Shown: positions 9,543 to 21,300, counted from the stretch's first letter. The stretch: DNA of 64,000 bases from Eubacteriales Family XIII. Incertae Sedis bacterium (GCA_031264295.1 JAISED010000063.1:18909-82908), one strand, 5' to 3'. Notes: generated from the letters alone by a model not told the origin. A program made the numbers and translations.

Positions 9543-10877
9543 ATGAGAATAACGGATGAGTACAAGCAAAAATGTGTATCCGCCGACGAAGCGGTCAAAT
9601 CGATCCGCAGCGGCGACTGGGTTGAATTCGCTTGGGGCGCCAGTTGTGCGGGACTTATCGGCGAAGCACTGGCCAAACGCAAGGACGAGCTTACGGACGT
9701 AAATCTGCGAGGCGGCGTCATTATAAGCCCTCTGCCCTTCATAGAGGCCGATCCCGCCGGTGAGCACTTCACATGGAATAGTATGCATATGGGCGGTTCC
9801 GAGCGCAAGCTTGCTCAGAAAAATCTTGCCTACTACCTGCCGATCAAGTATTCCGAACTGCCGCGCTATATCCGCGAGAATTGCACGACTGACGTTGTAG
9901 CCATTCAGGTCTCGCCTATGGACAGCCACGGGTATTTCAGTTTCGGCGTTTCTATCACGCACTACGCTGCGGCTCTCGAAAATGCCCGCACTATTATTGT
10001 CGAGGTAAACGAGGATATGCCCAGGGTGCACGGCGGCTATGATCATGTCATCCATATTTCTAAAGTGAACTACATCGTTGAAGGCGGACACAGTGGTCTT
10101 CCCGTCCTGCCATCGGCGGCGCCGTCCGATATAGACAAGAAGATCGCGGGTTTTGTTCTCCCCGAGATCGAAGACGGCTCGTGTATACAGCTCGGCATCG
10201 GCGGTATGCCGAACGCGCTGGGAATGATGCTCGCGGAATCTGACCTTAAGGATCTGGGCATACATACCGAAATGCTGGTTGACGGATTCGTCGACATGGT
10301 CGAAGCAGGCAGGGTTACAGGCGCCCGCAAGAACATCGACAGGGGTCGTATGGCCTACTCTTTCGCCGCCGGAACCCAGAAACTCTACGACTTCATGCAT
10401 GACAATCCCTCCATAGCGGCTTATCCTGTGGACTATACCAATCATCCGTTCATAGCTTCCCAGATCGACAAACTCATATCGATCAACAGCGCCGTGGAGA
10501 TCGATCTCTCCGGGCAGGTGTGTTCCGAGAGCGCCGGTCCTTATATCATCAGCGGCGCGGGCGGCCAACTTGATTTCGTGGAGGGCGCTTACAACTCGAA
10601 AGGCGGTAAGACCTTCATCTGCCTGCCGTCTACATTCAAGGATAAATCAGGCGCGGTGAAATCCCGTATACGTCCGATGGTCACGGAAGGCGCTATCATC
10701 ACCGACACCCGGCCTTGTGTGCAGTACGTCGTTACCGAGTACGGCAAGGTGAACCTGAAGGGCATGTCGTCCTGGCAGCGCGCGGAGGCTCTGATTTCGA
10801 TAGCCCATCCTGATTTCCAGGACGAACTCATCGCCGAAGCGAAAGAACTCAGAATCTGGCGTAAAAAGACTAATTAA
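9543..10877 (+). CDS. Acetyl-CoA hydrolase/transferase family: butyryl-CoA:acetate or 4-hydroxybutyrate CoA-transferase
   Basis: [47 protein letters not shown] motifs. Confidence 0.9.
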   Translation: MRITDEYKQKCVSADEAVKSIRSGDWVEFAWGASCAGLIGEALAKRKDELTDVNLRGGVIISPLPFIEADPAGEHFTWNSMHMGGSERKLAQKNLAYYLPIKYSELPRYIRENCTTDVVAIQVSPMDSHGYFSFGVSITHYAAALENARTIIVEVNEDMPRVHGGYDHVIHISKVNYIVEGGHSGLPVLPSAAPSDIDKKIAGFVLPEIEDGSCIQLGIGGMPNALGMMLAESDLKDLGIHTEMLVDGFVDMVEAGRVTGARKNIDRGRMAYSFAAGTQKLYDFMHDNPSIAAYPVDYTNHPFIASQIDKLISINSAVEIDLSGQVCSESAGPYIISGAGGQLDFVEGAYNSKGGKTFICLPSTFKDKSGAVKSRIRPMVTEGAIITDTRPCVQYVVTEYGKVNLKGMSSWQRAEALISIAHPDFQDELIAEAKELRIWRKKTN

Positions 10878-10890
10878 TATTGTTTTTCTG

Positions 10891-10928
10891 CAAGACCGTA
10901 CACCCTCGGCTGGACGGTCTTGCTTTTT
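10891..10928 (+). terminator. Rho-independent terminator
   Basis: CAAGACCGT...ACGGTCTTG followed by CTTTTTT. Confidence 0.85.
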
Positions 10929-11066
10929 TATAGCGTATAAGCAAATATTCGATATTTTCAAAATATTAAAACATTGTTTTTGACTTAGTTTGCGTATTGA
11001 CACGCATTATAAAGCTGTGTTATCTTTTCATTATAGTGTAATATATCAGATTCAGGAGAGCGTACT

Positions 11067-11186
11067 ATGTCGATTTTTTTCGGAATTTCACAGAACCAAT
11101 CCGCCCGTACTCTTCCCCTAGAGCATTCTTTCCTACGTTCTTTCAAATTGTTGCCTCTACCCGGGTTCATACCCTGGCAGACATAA
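11067..11186 (+). CDS. Possible 39-aa small ORF upstream of the aldehyde dehydrogenase operon
   Basis: MSIFFGISQNQSARTLPLEHSFLRSFKLLPLPGFIPWQT*, with CAGGAGAG 6-7 nt upstream of the ATG. No recognisable homology. Confidence 0.3.
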   Translation: MSIFFGISQNQSARTLPLEHSFLRSFKLLPLPGFIPWQT

Positions 11187-11255
11187 TAATCCAATATTGT
11201 ATTTATTTAGCCGTTTTCTATTCATCAAATTCAACAAATTAAGGAGGGATGTACC

Positions 11256-12620
11256 ATGAACGCACAAGAACATGTATCCGAGCTGATTCAAAAAGCGAGA
11301 GCCGCTCAGAAAATCTTCGAGGAATACACACAAGAACAGGTTGACACAGCTGTCCGCGCCATAGGCAAGGCTGTGTACGACAACGCTGAGATGCTCGCAC
11401 GCCTAGCCGTTGACGAGACCGGTATGGGTAACTACGACGACAAGGTTATGAAGAACAAGGGCAAACCCAAGGTGACTTGGCAGAAGCTCAAGGGCGTCAA
11501 GAGCCGCGGAGTGCTGCGCTACATTGAGGAAAGCGGCCTTGTAGAAGTGGCGAAACCGATGGGAGTTATCGGCGCTATCACACCTGTGACCAACCCTGTC
11601 ATGACCCCTGTTCATAACGCCATGATCGCACTGAAGGGCGGCAACGCCATCATCCTTTGCTCTCATCCTAAAGGCGACGCTTCCGGCAAAAAGACTGTCG
11701 CTATCATGCGTGACGCGCTTAAAGCTATCGGAGCTCCCGAGGATCTGATCCAGGTCGTCGAAGAATCCACCGTGGAAACATCCGGCCTCATCATGCAACT
11801 AGCCGACGCCTGTATCTCCACCGGCGGTCCCGGAATGGTCAAAGCAGCCTACTCCAGCGGCAAACCCGCATTCGGCGTAGGTCCCGGCAATGTTCAGGTA
11901 CTCATCGATCGTGACGCCGACATAAACGACGCCGTGGCCAAGATCATCCGCGGCAGAACCTATGACAACGGCGTGCTTTGCACATGCGAGCAGTCCGCCT
12001 TCATGCCTAAAGAGAAGGAAGCTGACGTCATTGCCGCATTCAAGGCTCAGGGCGCTTATTACGCCGACGATGCCGAGACTGTCGACAAGTTCCGCAAGGC
12101 TGTATTCACAGACGGCGCCATCACGAAATCACTGGTAGGCGCGAAACCCTATATCATCGCCAAGGCGGCGGGTCTTGACATCAGCGAGGACACCAAGGTC
12201 ATCGTTCTCAGAATCGAAAAAACAGGCAAGGACGAGCTGCTCGCCAAAGAGAAGCTTCTCCCTGTGTTAAGCGTATATGTGTATGACTCTTGGGAAGAAG
12301 GCGTCGCGAAAGCCGCAGCCAACATCGAGAGCGAAGGCACGGGACACAGCTGTGTTATTCACTCATTCACGAAAGAACACATTGAGTACGCGGCGACCCG
12401 CATAAAGGTATCGCGTTTCTCGATCAACCAGATAGGTTCTAACAGCCTCGGCGGAACGCTTACAAACGGTCTTAACCCGACGGCTACTCTCGGTTGCGGT
12501 ACATGGGGCAACAACAGCTTGAGTGAGAACCTTTGGTTCCATCACTTGATCAATGTAAGCCGCATCGCTTATGAGATACCAAACGCTCCAAACTATACCG
12601 ACGAAGAAATATGGGGGTAA
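11256..12620 (+). CDS. CoA-acylating aldehyde dehydrogenase (succinate/glutarate-semialdehyde or similar)
   Basis: VIGAITPVTNPVMTP, ISTGGPGMVKAAYSSGKPAFGVGPGN, catalytic Cys in YDNGVLCTCEQSAF; AAGGAGG RBS. Confidence 0.92.
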   Translation: MNAQEHVSELIQKARAAQKIFEEYTQEQVDTAVRAIGKAVYDNAEMLARLAVDETGMGNYDDKVMKNKGKPKVTWQKLKGVKSRGVLRYIEESGLVEVAKPMGVIGAITPVTNPVMTPVHNAMIALKGGNAIILCSHPKGDASGKKTVAIMRDALKAIGAPEDLIQVVEESTVETSGLIMQLADACISTGGPGMVKAAYSSGKPAFGVGPGNVQVLIDRDADINDAVAKIIRGRTYDNGVLCTCEQSAFMPKEKEADVIAAFKAQGAYYADDAETVDKFRKAVFTDGAITKSLVGAKPYIIAKAAGLDISEDTKVIVLRIEKTGKDELLAKEKLLPVLSVYVYDSWEEGVAKAAANIESEGTGHSCVIHSFTKEHIEYAATRIKVSRFSINQIGSNSLGGTLTNGLNPTATLGCGTWGNNSLSENLWFHHLINVSRIAYEIPNAPNYTDEEIWG

Positions 12621-12791
12621 CTTAAGTTTTGCAATGCCCGGCTAGTGAGGGAATATCCGGACACAGGTCTATGCTGACGCGGCGATATATAAGAATGGCT
12701 ATTTGTTCTTCTCCTTTACTTTCGGCATCTCCCAAGTATTAACTAGTTAAGCAATCTGTCTTTGCCGTAGTATTCACAAGGAGGGGTAATA

Positions 12792-14261
12792 ATGGCACAT
12801 CAAGATTTGCAGAAGACTATCAAACTAAAAGATTATTTCATGCTCGGGTTTGGCTCTATCGTCGGCGTCGGCTGGGCGGTTTCGCTGAACGCGTGGATCG
12901 GCAACGGAGGCGGCGCCGTACCTGCATTGATAGGTTACGCCATCGCCACGCTTATAATGATTCCCATCGGTCTTTGCTATGCTGAGATGACTCCGGCGAT
13001 GCCGGTGGCGGGCGGCGTCGTTGCATTTACAACAAGGGCGTTCGGCACTTTGCCCTCATTCATAGCAGGTTGGTTCGTCGTACTGGCTTACATCAACATC
13101 CTCCCTTGGGAGGCCATCTACATTAACGACGTTCTCAGCCTGTTATTCCCCGTTTTGAAGAGCGGTGAGCCGCTCTACGTACTGGGCGGCGCGGGCATTT
13201 ACCCTAAGGCGGTCATTGTCGGAATTATCCTGTCCTGCATCGTCATAGGTGTGAACTGGGTGGGCGCGCAGCTCGCAGTTAAGGTTCAGACCTTCTGTAC
13301 TACACTGATATTGGTCGCGGGACTTTTTGTTATAATATTCGGACTGCTGAAGCTGGATCTCATGAACTTTCTCCCCTTGCATAACGACGTCATGAACAAG
13401 GGGCACAGTAACTTCGGCGGAGGTCTGTTGACTGTCCTTGCGATGGCGCCGTTCTTTCTGGCAGGTTTCGATACTATCCCGCAGGGCGCGGAAGAGGGTT
13501 CCAGCGGGTTGAATTTCAAAAACCTGGGCAAGGTTTTGCTTGGTTCTGTACTGTCGGCAGGTCTTTTCTACTGTCTCATCATCTTCTCCGTGGGAGGCGC
13601 AATGCCCTGGGTTGAGTTCGCGGGACTTGAAAGACCAGCCGTTTCCCTTATGTTCCAACAGCTCTATCCGGGAATGATGGGCGAGTTCATGTACTGGCTT
13701 ACTATGATAGGCGCTCTTGCGGGTCTTTTTACCACATGGAACGGCTTTTTCATAGCCGGTTCACGGCTGGTACTGGGAATGTCCAGGGCGCGGCTGCTAC
13801 CCGCGTTCTTCGGCAAGATACATCCCAAGTACGGCACGCCGATGGGCGGCAATATACTCTGCGCCATCGCTACATTTGCGGGGCCGTTCATAGGCATAGG
13901 ACTCATCGACCCGCTGACCATCATCGGATCGTCCGCATTTATTATCGGTTGGCTGTTTACCGCGCTTTCCTGCTGGAAGCTGCGCGCGTCGGAGCCGGAT
14001 ATGATCAGACCGTTTAAGATGCCCGGCGGCGTCGGCATGGCGATAATAGCGGTAGTGATCTCAATGACCTTGTTCCTAATCACCGTCATCCCGTCCTCGC
14101 CCGGATATATGGGCAACGTAGGCATGGCTTACCTGATAGGATGGATAGTACTGGGCGCGTTACTCTACATCGGTTCAAAAAAATATCGCGATTCCATCTC
14201 CGCAGAACAGCGGATAGGGTACTTGTTCAGAGCCATGAGGGCTGAAGGCGAAGAGGCGTAA
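12792..14261 (+). CDS. APC-family amino acid permease (second copy)
   Basis: About 12 hydrophobic segments, MLGFGSIVGVGWAVSLNAWIGNGGG, GFDTIPQGAEEGS; paralogous in layout to the 2977-4425 product. Confidence 0.9.
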   Translation: MAHQDLQKTIKLKDYFMLGFGSIVGVGWAVSLNAWIGNGGGAVPALIGYAIATLIMIPIGLCYAEMTPAMPVAGGVVAFTTRAFGTLPSFIAGWFVVLAYINILPWEAIYINDVLSLLFPVLKSGEPLYVLGGAGIYPKAVIVGIILSCIVIGVNWVGAQLAVKVQTFCTTLILVAGLFVIIFGLLKLDLMNFLPLHNDVMNKGHSNFGGGLLTVLAMAPFFLAGFDTIPQGAEEGSSGLNFKNLGKVLLGSVLSAGLFYCLIIFSVGGAMPWVEFAGLERPAVSLMFQQLYPGMMGEFMYWLTMIGALAGLFTTWNGFFIAGSRLVLGMSRARLLPAFFGKIHPKYGTPMGGNILCAIATFAGPFIGIGLIDPLTIIGSSAFIIGWLFTALSCWKLRASEPDMIRPFKMPGGVGMAIIAVVISMTLFLITVIPSSPGYMGNVGMAYLIGWIVLGALLYIGSKKYRDSISAEQRIGYLFRAMRAEGEEA

Positions 14262-14299
14262 ATAAAATTATACATTGTGAAATGAAGGAGGATTGAAAA

Positions 14300-15508
14300 A
14301 TGTTACTCAAAGATGTTAATCTCACACCGGAAGAGGTTAAAGAACTAGCGAAGAAGTACATGGTCGAAACATATGAAAGGTTTCCTTTTGTAGCGTGTAA
14401 GGCCAAGGGTATGTATCTGTATGATGAGAACGGCGTTCCCTATCTTGACTTTTATGGCGGCATAGCCGTTAACAGCGCAGGAAGCTGTAACGACAAGGTA
14501 GTCGCGGCTGTTCAGGATCAGGTCGCTGATATCATGCACACCTTCAACTATCCCTACACGATTCCGCAGGCGATACTTGCCAAGCTCATCTGCGAAACCG
14601 TCGGAATGGATAAGATATTCTATCAGAACTCGGGTACTGAATCCAACGAAGCCATGATCAAGATGGCAAGAAAATACGGCGTTGACAATTATGGTCCCAA
14701 CAGATATCACATAGTAACCGCCAAGGCGGGCTTCCACGGCAGAAGCTACGGCGCTCTGTCCGCCACCGGTCAGCCTGACAACGCCTGTCAGCTCGGCTTC
14801 AAGCCCATGCTTCCGGGCTTCACATACGCCGACTATAATGATCTCGACTCATTCAAGGCCGCAGTGACAGACGACACCATCGCCATCATGCTTGAGCCGA
14901 TTCAGGGCGAAGGCGGCGTCATCCCCGGAACCAAGGAATTCTTCCAGGGAATCGAAAAGCTCTGCCGTGAGAAGGGTATGCTCCTGCTCATCGACGAGAT
15001 TCAGACAGGTTGGTATCGTACCGGTCCCGCTATGGCATTCATGAACTTTGGCATCAAACCTGATATCTTCTCGATGGCAAAGGCCATGGGCGGCGGTATG
15101 CCCATAGGCGCCATCTGCGCTACGGAAAAGGTAACCAAGGCCTTCAATCCCGGTTCCCACGGCACCACTTACGGCGGCAACCCCGTGTGCTGCGCCGCCG
15201 CTTATGCGCAGATCAGCTACATGATCGAGAATAAACTCGGCGAAAACGCCACGGAAGTAGGCAATTACTTCATGGATAAGCTTCGCGCTCTGCCCCATGT
15301 CACAGAAGTCCGCGGCGCGGGTCTGCTTGTAGGCGCTGTGCTCGACATCCCCAAAGCGCTTGACGTGAAGCATGGCTGTATCGACAGGAAACTGCTGGTC
15401 ACCTCCATCGGCGCCAACGTTGTGCGTATGGTTCCGCCGCTTATCGCGACTAAGGAAGACTGCGACAAGGCCGCCGCGATCATCAAGGAGTCGATCGAGG
15501 CTCTGTAG
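14300..15508 (+). CDS. Class III PLP-dependent aminotransferase (acetylornithine/GABA/omega-amino-acid type)
   Basis: NSGTESNEAMIKMAR, GFHGRSYGALSATG, LLIDEIQTGWYRTG, DIFSMAKAMGGGMPIGA (PLP Lys), HGTTYGGNPVCCAAA. Confidence 0.92.
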   Translation: MLLKDVNLTPEEVKELAKKYMVETYERFPFVACKAKGMYLYDENGVPYLDFYGGIAVNSAGSCNDKVVAAVQDQVADIMHTFNYPYTIPQAILAKLICETVGMDKIFYQNSGTESNEAMIKMARKYGVDNYGPNRYHIVTAKAGFHGRSYGALSATGQPDNACQLGFKPMLPGFTYADYNDLDSFKAAVTDDTIAIMLEPIQGEGGVIPGTKEFFQGIEKLCREKGMLLLIDEIQTGWYRTGPAMAFMNFGIKPDIFSMAKAMGGGMPIGAICATEKVTKAFNPGSHGTTYGGNPVCCAAAYAQISYMIENKLGENATEVGNYFMDKLRALPHVTEVRGAGLLVGAVLDIPKALDVKHGCIDRKLLVTSIGANVVRMVPPLIATKEDCDKAAAIIKESIEAL

Positions 15509-15557
15509 GCCGCTGCATCCATCCTACATACGATCCGACATACGATCTAAAAATCGT

Positions 15558-15591
15558 AAAGCCCGGGATTTATGATTCATCCCGGGCTTTT
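15558..15591 (+). terminator. Rho-independent terminator after the aminotransferase gene
   Basis: AAAGCCCGGGATttatgattcATCCCGGGCTTTT. Confidence 0.9.
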
Positions 15592-15627
15592 GTATTGTCG
15601 GCAGACCATTGTTCACGGCAGCCTCGT

Positions 15628-15725
15628 ATTACTCTCGTTAATCGTACCTGCCGCCCGCAGCGCGCTCATATATGACACCGACGGCAGGCAGAATTACTCT
15701 CGTTACTCGCACCTGCCGCCCGCAG
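15628..15725. repeat. 33-bp direct repeat pair
   Basis: ATTACTCTCGTTAATCGTACCTGCCGCCCGCAG (15628-15660) and ATTACTCTCGTTACTCGCACCTGCCGCCCGCAG (15693-15725), 31/33 identical. Confidence 0.85.
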
Positions 15726-15741
15726 CCGCTATGCGGCGGTT

Positions 15742-16554
15742 CTACGACCGTGAGTCTATTACAGCCGCGGTCAAGCCGCCGAGCGCGTCATAGGCTGTCG
15801 CTTGTTCCGCTCCTATTTTAAAAAGATCTCCGTTCAGTATAAACTGCACAAAGCGCGCGCCGCCGTCGTCGCACACATAAACGTCCACGCCGTTTACATC
15901 CGACTTTATAGCACCGGCGCCGCCTGAAATCCCGATATCATAGACATCTCCCTGGATTTTCACGCATGATATATACACCTTCCCGTTGTCGGTATTTTTG
16001 TATCTGTATTTGTATACATACTCCACGGAATATCCGCCGTCGTCGCTTTTCTCTACAGTGAGCGATTCCAACTCGAATCCTGTCGGCGTAGGCTCAGGCA
16101 CCAGCAAGTCGGGAAGGAATTCTTTAGCTATATTGATCTCACCCATAGAGCCTATGGTCAGCGTAGCGGCGCCGTCAAGTACGACGTAATTCGCCGCGTC
16201 GGGATGCTTTCCTATTTCTGCCAAAATCGCTTTCGCACTGTCCCATACATTTGCGGTCTTGAGTTTCAGCCCTTGAATAGCCTCTGCATTAGCGAAAACG
16301 CTAAAGACGCTTAAAATCATAAGAGTAGCAACGAACGCGGCTATCGCATCGCCAATCAGCGGGTTTTTCTTCTTGCCCGCGTCCTGCATAGCAAACCCAC
16401 CGCTTCGGCTTGCTCCTTCATCATTACGATTCTCGTGTATCCGCTCAACGCTGAAAAAGCTCGGATCCATTTCACGGATCTTGTTCACGATTCCAGCCAC
16501 CTTGATGTCGGTGTCAGTTCGTTCGGAACTCACTATATTCCTGCCGCCGTTCAT
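15742..16554 (-). CDS. Membrane-anchored protein, DUF4367-like extracytoplasmic domain
   Basis: Single TM segment (IAAFVATLMILSVFSVFA) after a charged cytoplasmic N-terminus. The C-terminal part resembles DUF4367/anti-sigma-type ectodomains. Family assignment tentative. Confidence 0.55.
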   Translation of the reverse strand: MNGGRNIVSSERTDTDIKVAGIVNKIREMDPSFFSVERIHENRNDEGASRSGGFAMQDAGKKKNPLIGDAIAAFVATLMILSVFSVFANAEAIQGLKLKTANVWDSAKAILAEIGKHPDAANYVVLDGAATLTIGSMGEINIAKEFLPDLLVPEPTPTGFELESLTVEKSDDGGYSVEYVYKYRYKNTDNGKVYISCVKIQGDVYDIGISGGAGAIKSDVNGVDVYVCDDGGARFVQFILNGDLFKIGAEQATAYDALGGLTAAVIDSRS

Positions 16555-16681
16555 CTCAGTCCATCTCCACCCGCGTTAATACTTTGATATCTTATGCGAA
16601 TAGTATATCATGCAAGACGCCAATCCGCAATGTTTTTTGCGGCAAAAGTAAAATTTGAAATTAAGGCAAGGTCAGGAACGG

Positions 16682-17848
16682 TCATGATACGCGCTGCCGT
16701 TTCTGCATTACTTCCCCCAGCATTTCTATCCGCTTGCAGAGCGCATCGCAAAGAATATCACACCGGGCTTGGTCGATGAAAAGAGAATCCCCGACGATTT
16801 CACGGAATTCCTCATCAATGCCATCCAGCGCCGTCAGGTCAATCCAATCAAGCGAGAACGCCGGCTTGATCTGTTCACTGTGTCTGGTTCGAAATGGTTT
16901 ACACGGCGATTTCAACGCGTCGGCGTGAATCATGCTCAGAGGCGCTGAAAACCAAAAGGATGTGCCGTTGTCATAGATCGGCGCAGACCCAATCCACTCC
17001 AGCGTGTCGGCATTGCGCAAGACCCCAAAATTGTTTTGATGCCTGTCTTCATTGACAATCAGATAGTCCAGCGCTATCATTCGGTCAAGCTCTTCACGTA
17101 CGTCCGGAATGCCCAAAGCCTCGCAGCAATTCAAGTAATGCCTGTAAACCGACACATGGTTTTCCTTTTTCTGCGTCTGCATGATATTCCATGCACTGAT
17201 GAGTTCAGTTTGGGGCGTCACAAAATTCTCACATACGCTGAACGGGTATTCGTCCTGCATCATCAGTTTATAGGAAACATGCGGAATGCCCAAGCGCCGC
17301 ATTATGGCGCTCGCCAAAACTTCGTTGTAGGGTTCTTGTTGTGTAGCGCCGCTGCCTCCCTTAACAAGGCAGCGCTTACCATTCATGATAAGCCACTTCT
17401 TACGCAACCACCCATCTGAAGTATTATCCGGAGACATCAAGCTGATCTCCGCGCCGTTTGTTCCTTTTCCAAGCAGGATGTCGCCAAGATCCTCGGAAAA
17501 ATGGTTCCCAAAGAAATTGACATTTGCCCATTTCAGAGAGGCGCGCGCCGGACATATCCAATATTGGTCGGACAAGCTTAATCCGAAGCACTTATCCAGT
17601 AAGTTTTGAGTAGACGACAACTCCAGTAGTTGCAAAGCATCTCCGATACCCTGGCGGTTTGCGGGAATAGCGCGCTTCTTCCACCACTCATTCAGAGCGG
17701 CGCGGTCAATTTCGCTTTTTTTGACTGCAACACCTATAGGCACATGATCCGCAGCATAAACGCTCCCTATCTTCGCAATAAAACATGCCGCGTCGTCAAG
17801 CGCCAAATCGGTTACATGAGTATCTTTGTGCATCAATTTGTAATCCAA
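16682..17848 (-). CDS. HipA-like kinase domain protein
   Basis: Motif LIVNEDRHQNNFGVLRN and downstream PIYDNGTSFW are typical of HipA-like kinases. Confidence 0.75.
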   Translation of the reverse strand: MDYKLMHKDTHVTDLALDDAACFIAKIGSVYAADHVPIGVAVKKSEIDRAALNEWWKKRAIPANRQGIGDALQLLELSSTQNLLDKCFGLSLSDQYWICPARASLKWANVNFFGNHFSEDLGDILLGKGTNGAEISLMSPDNTSDGWLRKKWLIMNGKRCLVKGGSGATQQEPYNEVLASAIMRRLGIPHVSYKLMMQDEYPFSVCENFVTPQTELISAWNIMQTQKKENHVSVYRHYLNCCEALGIPDVREELDRMIALDYLIVNEDRHQNNFGVLRNADTLEWIGSAPIYDNGTSFWFSAPLSMIHADALKSPCKPFRTRHSEQIKPAFSLDWIDLTALDGIDEEFREIVGDSLFIDQARCDILCDALCKRIEMLGEVMQKRQRVS

Positions 17849-17998
17849 CGCGTTATTCCGCCTCTCATCAGATACGATCTGTCAAAATTATATCATAAAC
17901 TTGCTGACCCATCAATTATATTGTGTCAGGCGCGATCCATACGGGAGCGGCTTTTTCGCGTGCGGTTCGTAGCGTGCCGGGCGCTGCTTTCAAGAGTT

Positions 17999-18346
17999 CG
18001 AAATTAGCGCCCGCCCGAAGGGATTGATCACAACGCCGCAAAGCCTTGAGTCATCCACGACGATATGCTGGAGCATGTCAAATGGCAATGAAGACGCGCC
18101 GCCATTGGGAGACGTCCACTTACCGAATTCATCCTCCGATGTAAACGCAGGCAGGAAGAGTTCGTTTTTCTGCGTCGCAAGCAGTGAAAAACCCTTAGCT
18201 TCCGGCGAACGCGGCACAAAGTAAGACGATGAGCGCATACGCCTTGTGAAGAATGCCCTTACATCTCGTCCTCCCGCGCGCATATACCCTAACTGTTCGT
18301 CCCAATCTTTAAAATCTTCGTGATCCTTGTGTTCTTCGCCGTTCAT
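17999..18346 (-). CDS. SseB-like N-terminal domain protein
   Basis: ATQKNELFLPAFTSEDEFGKWTSP...DMLQHIVVDDSRLCGVVINPFG, typical SseB_N layout. Start taken at MNGEEHKD; the exact stop lies at about 17990-18000. Confidence 0.6.
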
Positions 18347-18369
18347 ATGTGCGCCTTTCCGCCATAGCT

Positions 18370-21300
18370 TTATTCTGCGCGTTCCAAATACCGTTGCAGC
18401 AGCGTCGCGGCCTCGGCGCGCGTCGCCGTACCCTCGGGCGCCAGCGTCGTCTTCGTGCGGCCTGTGAGAAGCCCGCCGTTGACCGCCCATGTCATCGCTT
18501 CCTCCGCCCAGCTTGATATCTTCTCCGCGTCGGTGTAGTCACTTGTACCGCCCTCCGTCTTCGGGCTGCCTGAGTAACGGTATAGCATGGCTGCGAACTG
18601 CTCGCGCGTGATCTCTCCGTTAGGGTTTGTGCCGTCTGTTATGCGGTTCGTTATGCCCCATTCGACCGCTTTTGAGTACCACGTCTCGCCGCCGTTCGTG
18701 TCTATACCGGCCTCCCGCGCCAGTATGGTTATGAGCATGGCGCGTGTTAGCGCCGTCTGCGGCGCATAGGCCGAGTCGCCTGTGCCGTTCATGAGACCCT
18801 TTGCGTAAACGTAACGTATGGCCTTGTAGTACCAGTCTCCCCTCTTGATGTCCTCAAACGGGCTGATCCATTCACTGACGAAGTATTCTCCTGTCTCGGA
18901 GGTCGTAAACACCATCTTGCCTGTCGCTGCGTCGTATTTTGCATCCTTGATCTCTGTATAATCTCCGTTCGCGCCGAGTTTGTAGACTGTAAGCAGCTCT
19001 GCGTCATCGTCCGTATTCTTTGTGTATGGAAGCGATACGGCGACGCTTCCTCCTAGCTCTGATATCTCTGCGCCTCCTACCTTGACGGTCAATGAAAACG
19101 CCTTGTTGCTCGTCTTAAGGGTCTCTGTTTTACCCTGATCTGCTATGATCACTTCGAGCGTGTCGCCTGTCTTGGCCGCTATTGCGGTCAAGGCTTCTTT
19201 GCTGAAGCTCATGTCTCCTACGGGTGATTTGACGACTAATTCGAATCCGTTGTCTGCAATCTCCTTTGCGGAGGATTTGGGCAGTGTCACATCGGCGATC
19301 TTTGTACTCTCGTTGCCCTTTACTGTGATCGACACGGCTGTGGATTTGTCTTTCTTGGCCTTGTCTACGGCTGCTTTGACGTCTTCGCTCTTGACTACGA
19401 CTTTCGCTGTGCCGCCTCCGAGGCTTTCTTCGGCCTTGATTTCACTTGTTGATGCAGTCCCTGAAGTCCCGCCCGGCGTTTTCGCATCCGCTGAGGTAGG
19501 CAGGCGATCAGGCGCGTTAAGCCATTTGTTGTACTGTGAACCGTCGCCGAGCGTGGGGTATTGCAGATCGCTGAACCAGTCGCCCACCTCGTGGCGATAG
19601 TCATTCACGTAGTGCCATACCACCTTATCGCCGTCGTGTAATGTCTGTTCCTTGATCCCGTAACCGGGGTGGCTGCCGTTTACTGTGTACATCCACCCTG
19701 AATAAGAGCCGTTTGTGAACTCGGACAGACGGTAGGCGCCGAGAACGGTAGGCGCTGTGATTGTTTTGACGTAGTTGCTCTCCGCTCCTGTCTGTGAAAG
19801 CCCCGCGCCCTGAATCGCCAGCATGAACAGGTCATACATAGTAGCGCCCCTGTTTAGTGTGTAGCTGCTTGTCGGTATCCATGTTACGTATTCGGAATCG
19901 TTTACGCCCGCGCTGAGGTTTACGTCCTTGCTCGCCCGTGTAGCGCCTATCAGGCGAAAGCTGACAGATATCCCGCTGTCACCTGTAGAGCCGCCTGTCG
20001 TTTCAAGCTTGGCTATGGCTTCAGACAGCGCGGTCTTCGCCGCGTCTACTTCTTCTTGCGTGGCTGACGGCTTCGCTTCTATGGTCTTGGCTGCCGCAAG
20101 CACGTTTTTCAGATTATTGAGGCTTGACGCGGTATAGGACGCCGGGCTTTGCACAGCGGCTTCCGCCTTCGCTATCAGTGCGGAAAGTAGGGTCTTGTCA
20201 ACGGCGGGCGTGGTGTCTGTAATCAGAAGCTTCGCATCGCTCATGTCGTAGAGCGCCGGTAGCTTCTTCACGAAACGCTCATAGGCTACAAGTGCGTATG
20301 CGGCCTGATCCGTGGCCATACCGTCGACTGCTCCGTCCCATGTGTGTTTGAATCCTCCGTTCGCGTCCGCGAAGCTCAGCAAAAAGTCGATCGGACTCTT
20401 GCCGTTCTTGATAAAGTTCGTATCCGTGTCGGCATCTATGCCCAGCGCGGAAAGCGCGACGATAAGCTGTGATATGTTTTCTGAGGATTTATCGCCCCAG
20501 GCTATAAACGTGCCGTCGTCCTGCTGCGCGTTTGACAACCAAGTTATCGCTCTGCTTATAGCCTCTTCGACCTCGGCTTGTGTTCTGTACGGCGCAAGCG
20601 CCTGTAGGCACATCGCTGTGATATCGGGATCGGGATTAGCGCCGCCGAGCGACCAACCGCCCCCGCTGATTTCAGCCTCCAGTATCGCGTTAACCAAGGC
20701 TTCGCGCGCGCCTGTGAGTTCATATCCGCCCGAATCAATGGCGAGCAGCGCATATATTGCGCCGTTGATTCCCTGTCTGTTCACCCACGTCATATCCGCT
20801 AACGGTGCGACAAGATTATTGCCTTCGACATTTGCCGCGTTTAGACCGATCGCCGTCAGGCCGAGTATGGCGCGGGAATTCTCCGTGGATCTGTTCTCGT
20901 CTATCTTCGCCTTGCCGTTTATCTCCGCGAACACGCGGCTGTAGTAGCCATCGTAGTAAGCGGCTTCTGTATATCCGCTGCGGGCTAGGGCTAGTATCGT
21001 CCATTCCCCTCCGCCCGTGCCGAATACGGGCGTCGGCACGCTTGTACGCAGATACGTGAGTGCGCTTGCAAGCGCTGTCTCGTAGGGAATATCCGGGGTA
21101 TCCGGCGGGATCAGCCAGCCGTTCGGGTACTGCGGCGTACCGCCGTCCATATCTGTTTCCAAGTAAAAGTCGTCCACATAGTGCCAGATAATCTCATCGC
21201 CCGCTTTGACTTGCTGCGCGCGCAAACCCTGCGACGTATGTACGCCGTTCACCGTGTACATCCAACCTGAGTTCGAGCCGTTGTCCGCTTGCGTGAGCAT

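Noticed and set aside
9510-10568. 352-aa minus-strand ORF opposite the CoA-transferase gene
   Set aside because: Shadow of a high-GC-third-position coding gene; no family motifs.
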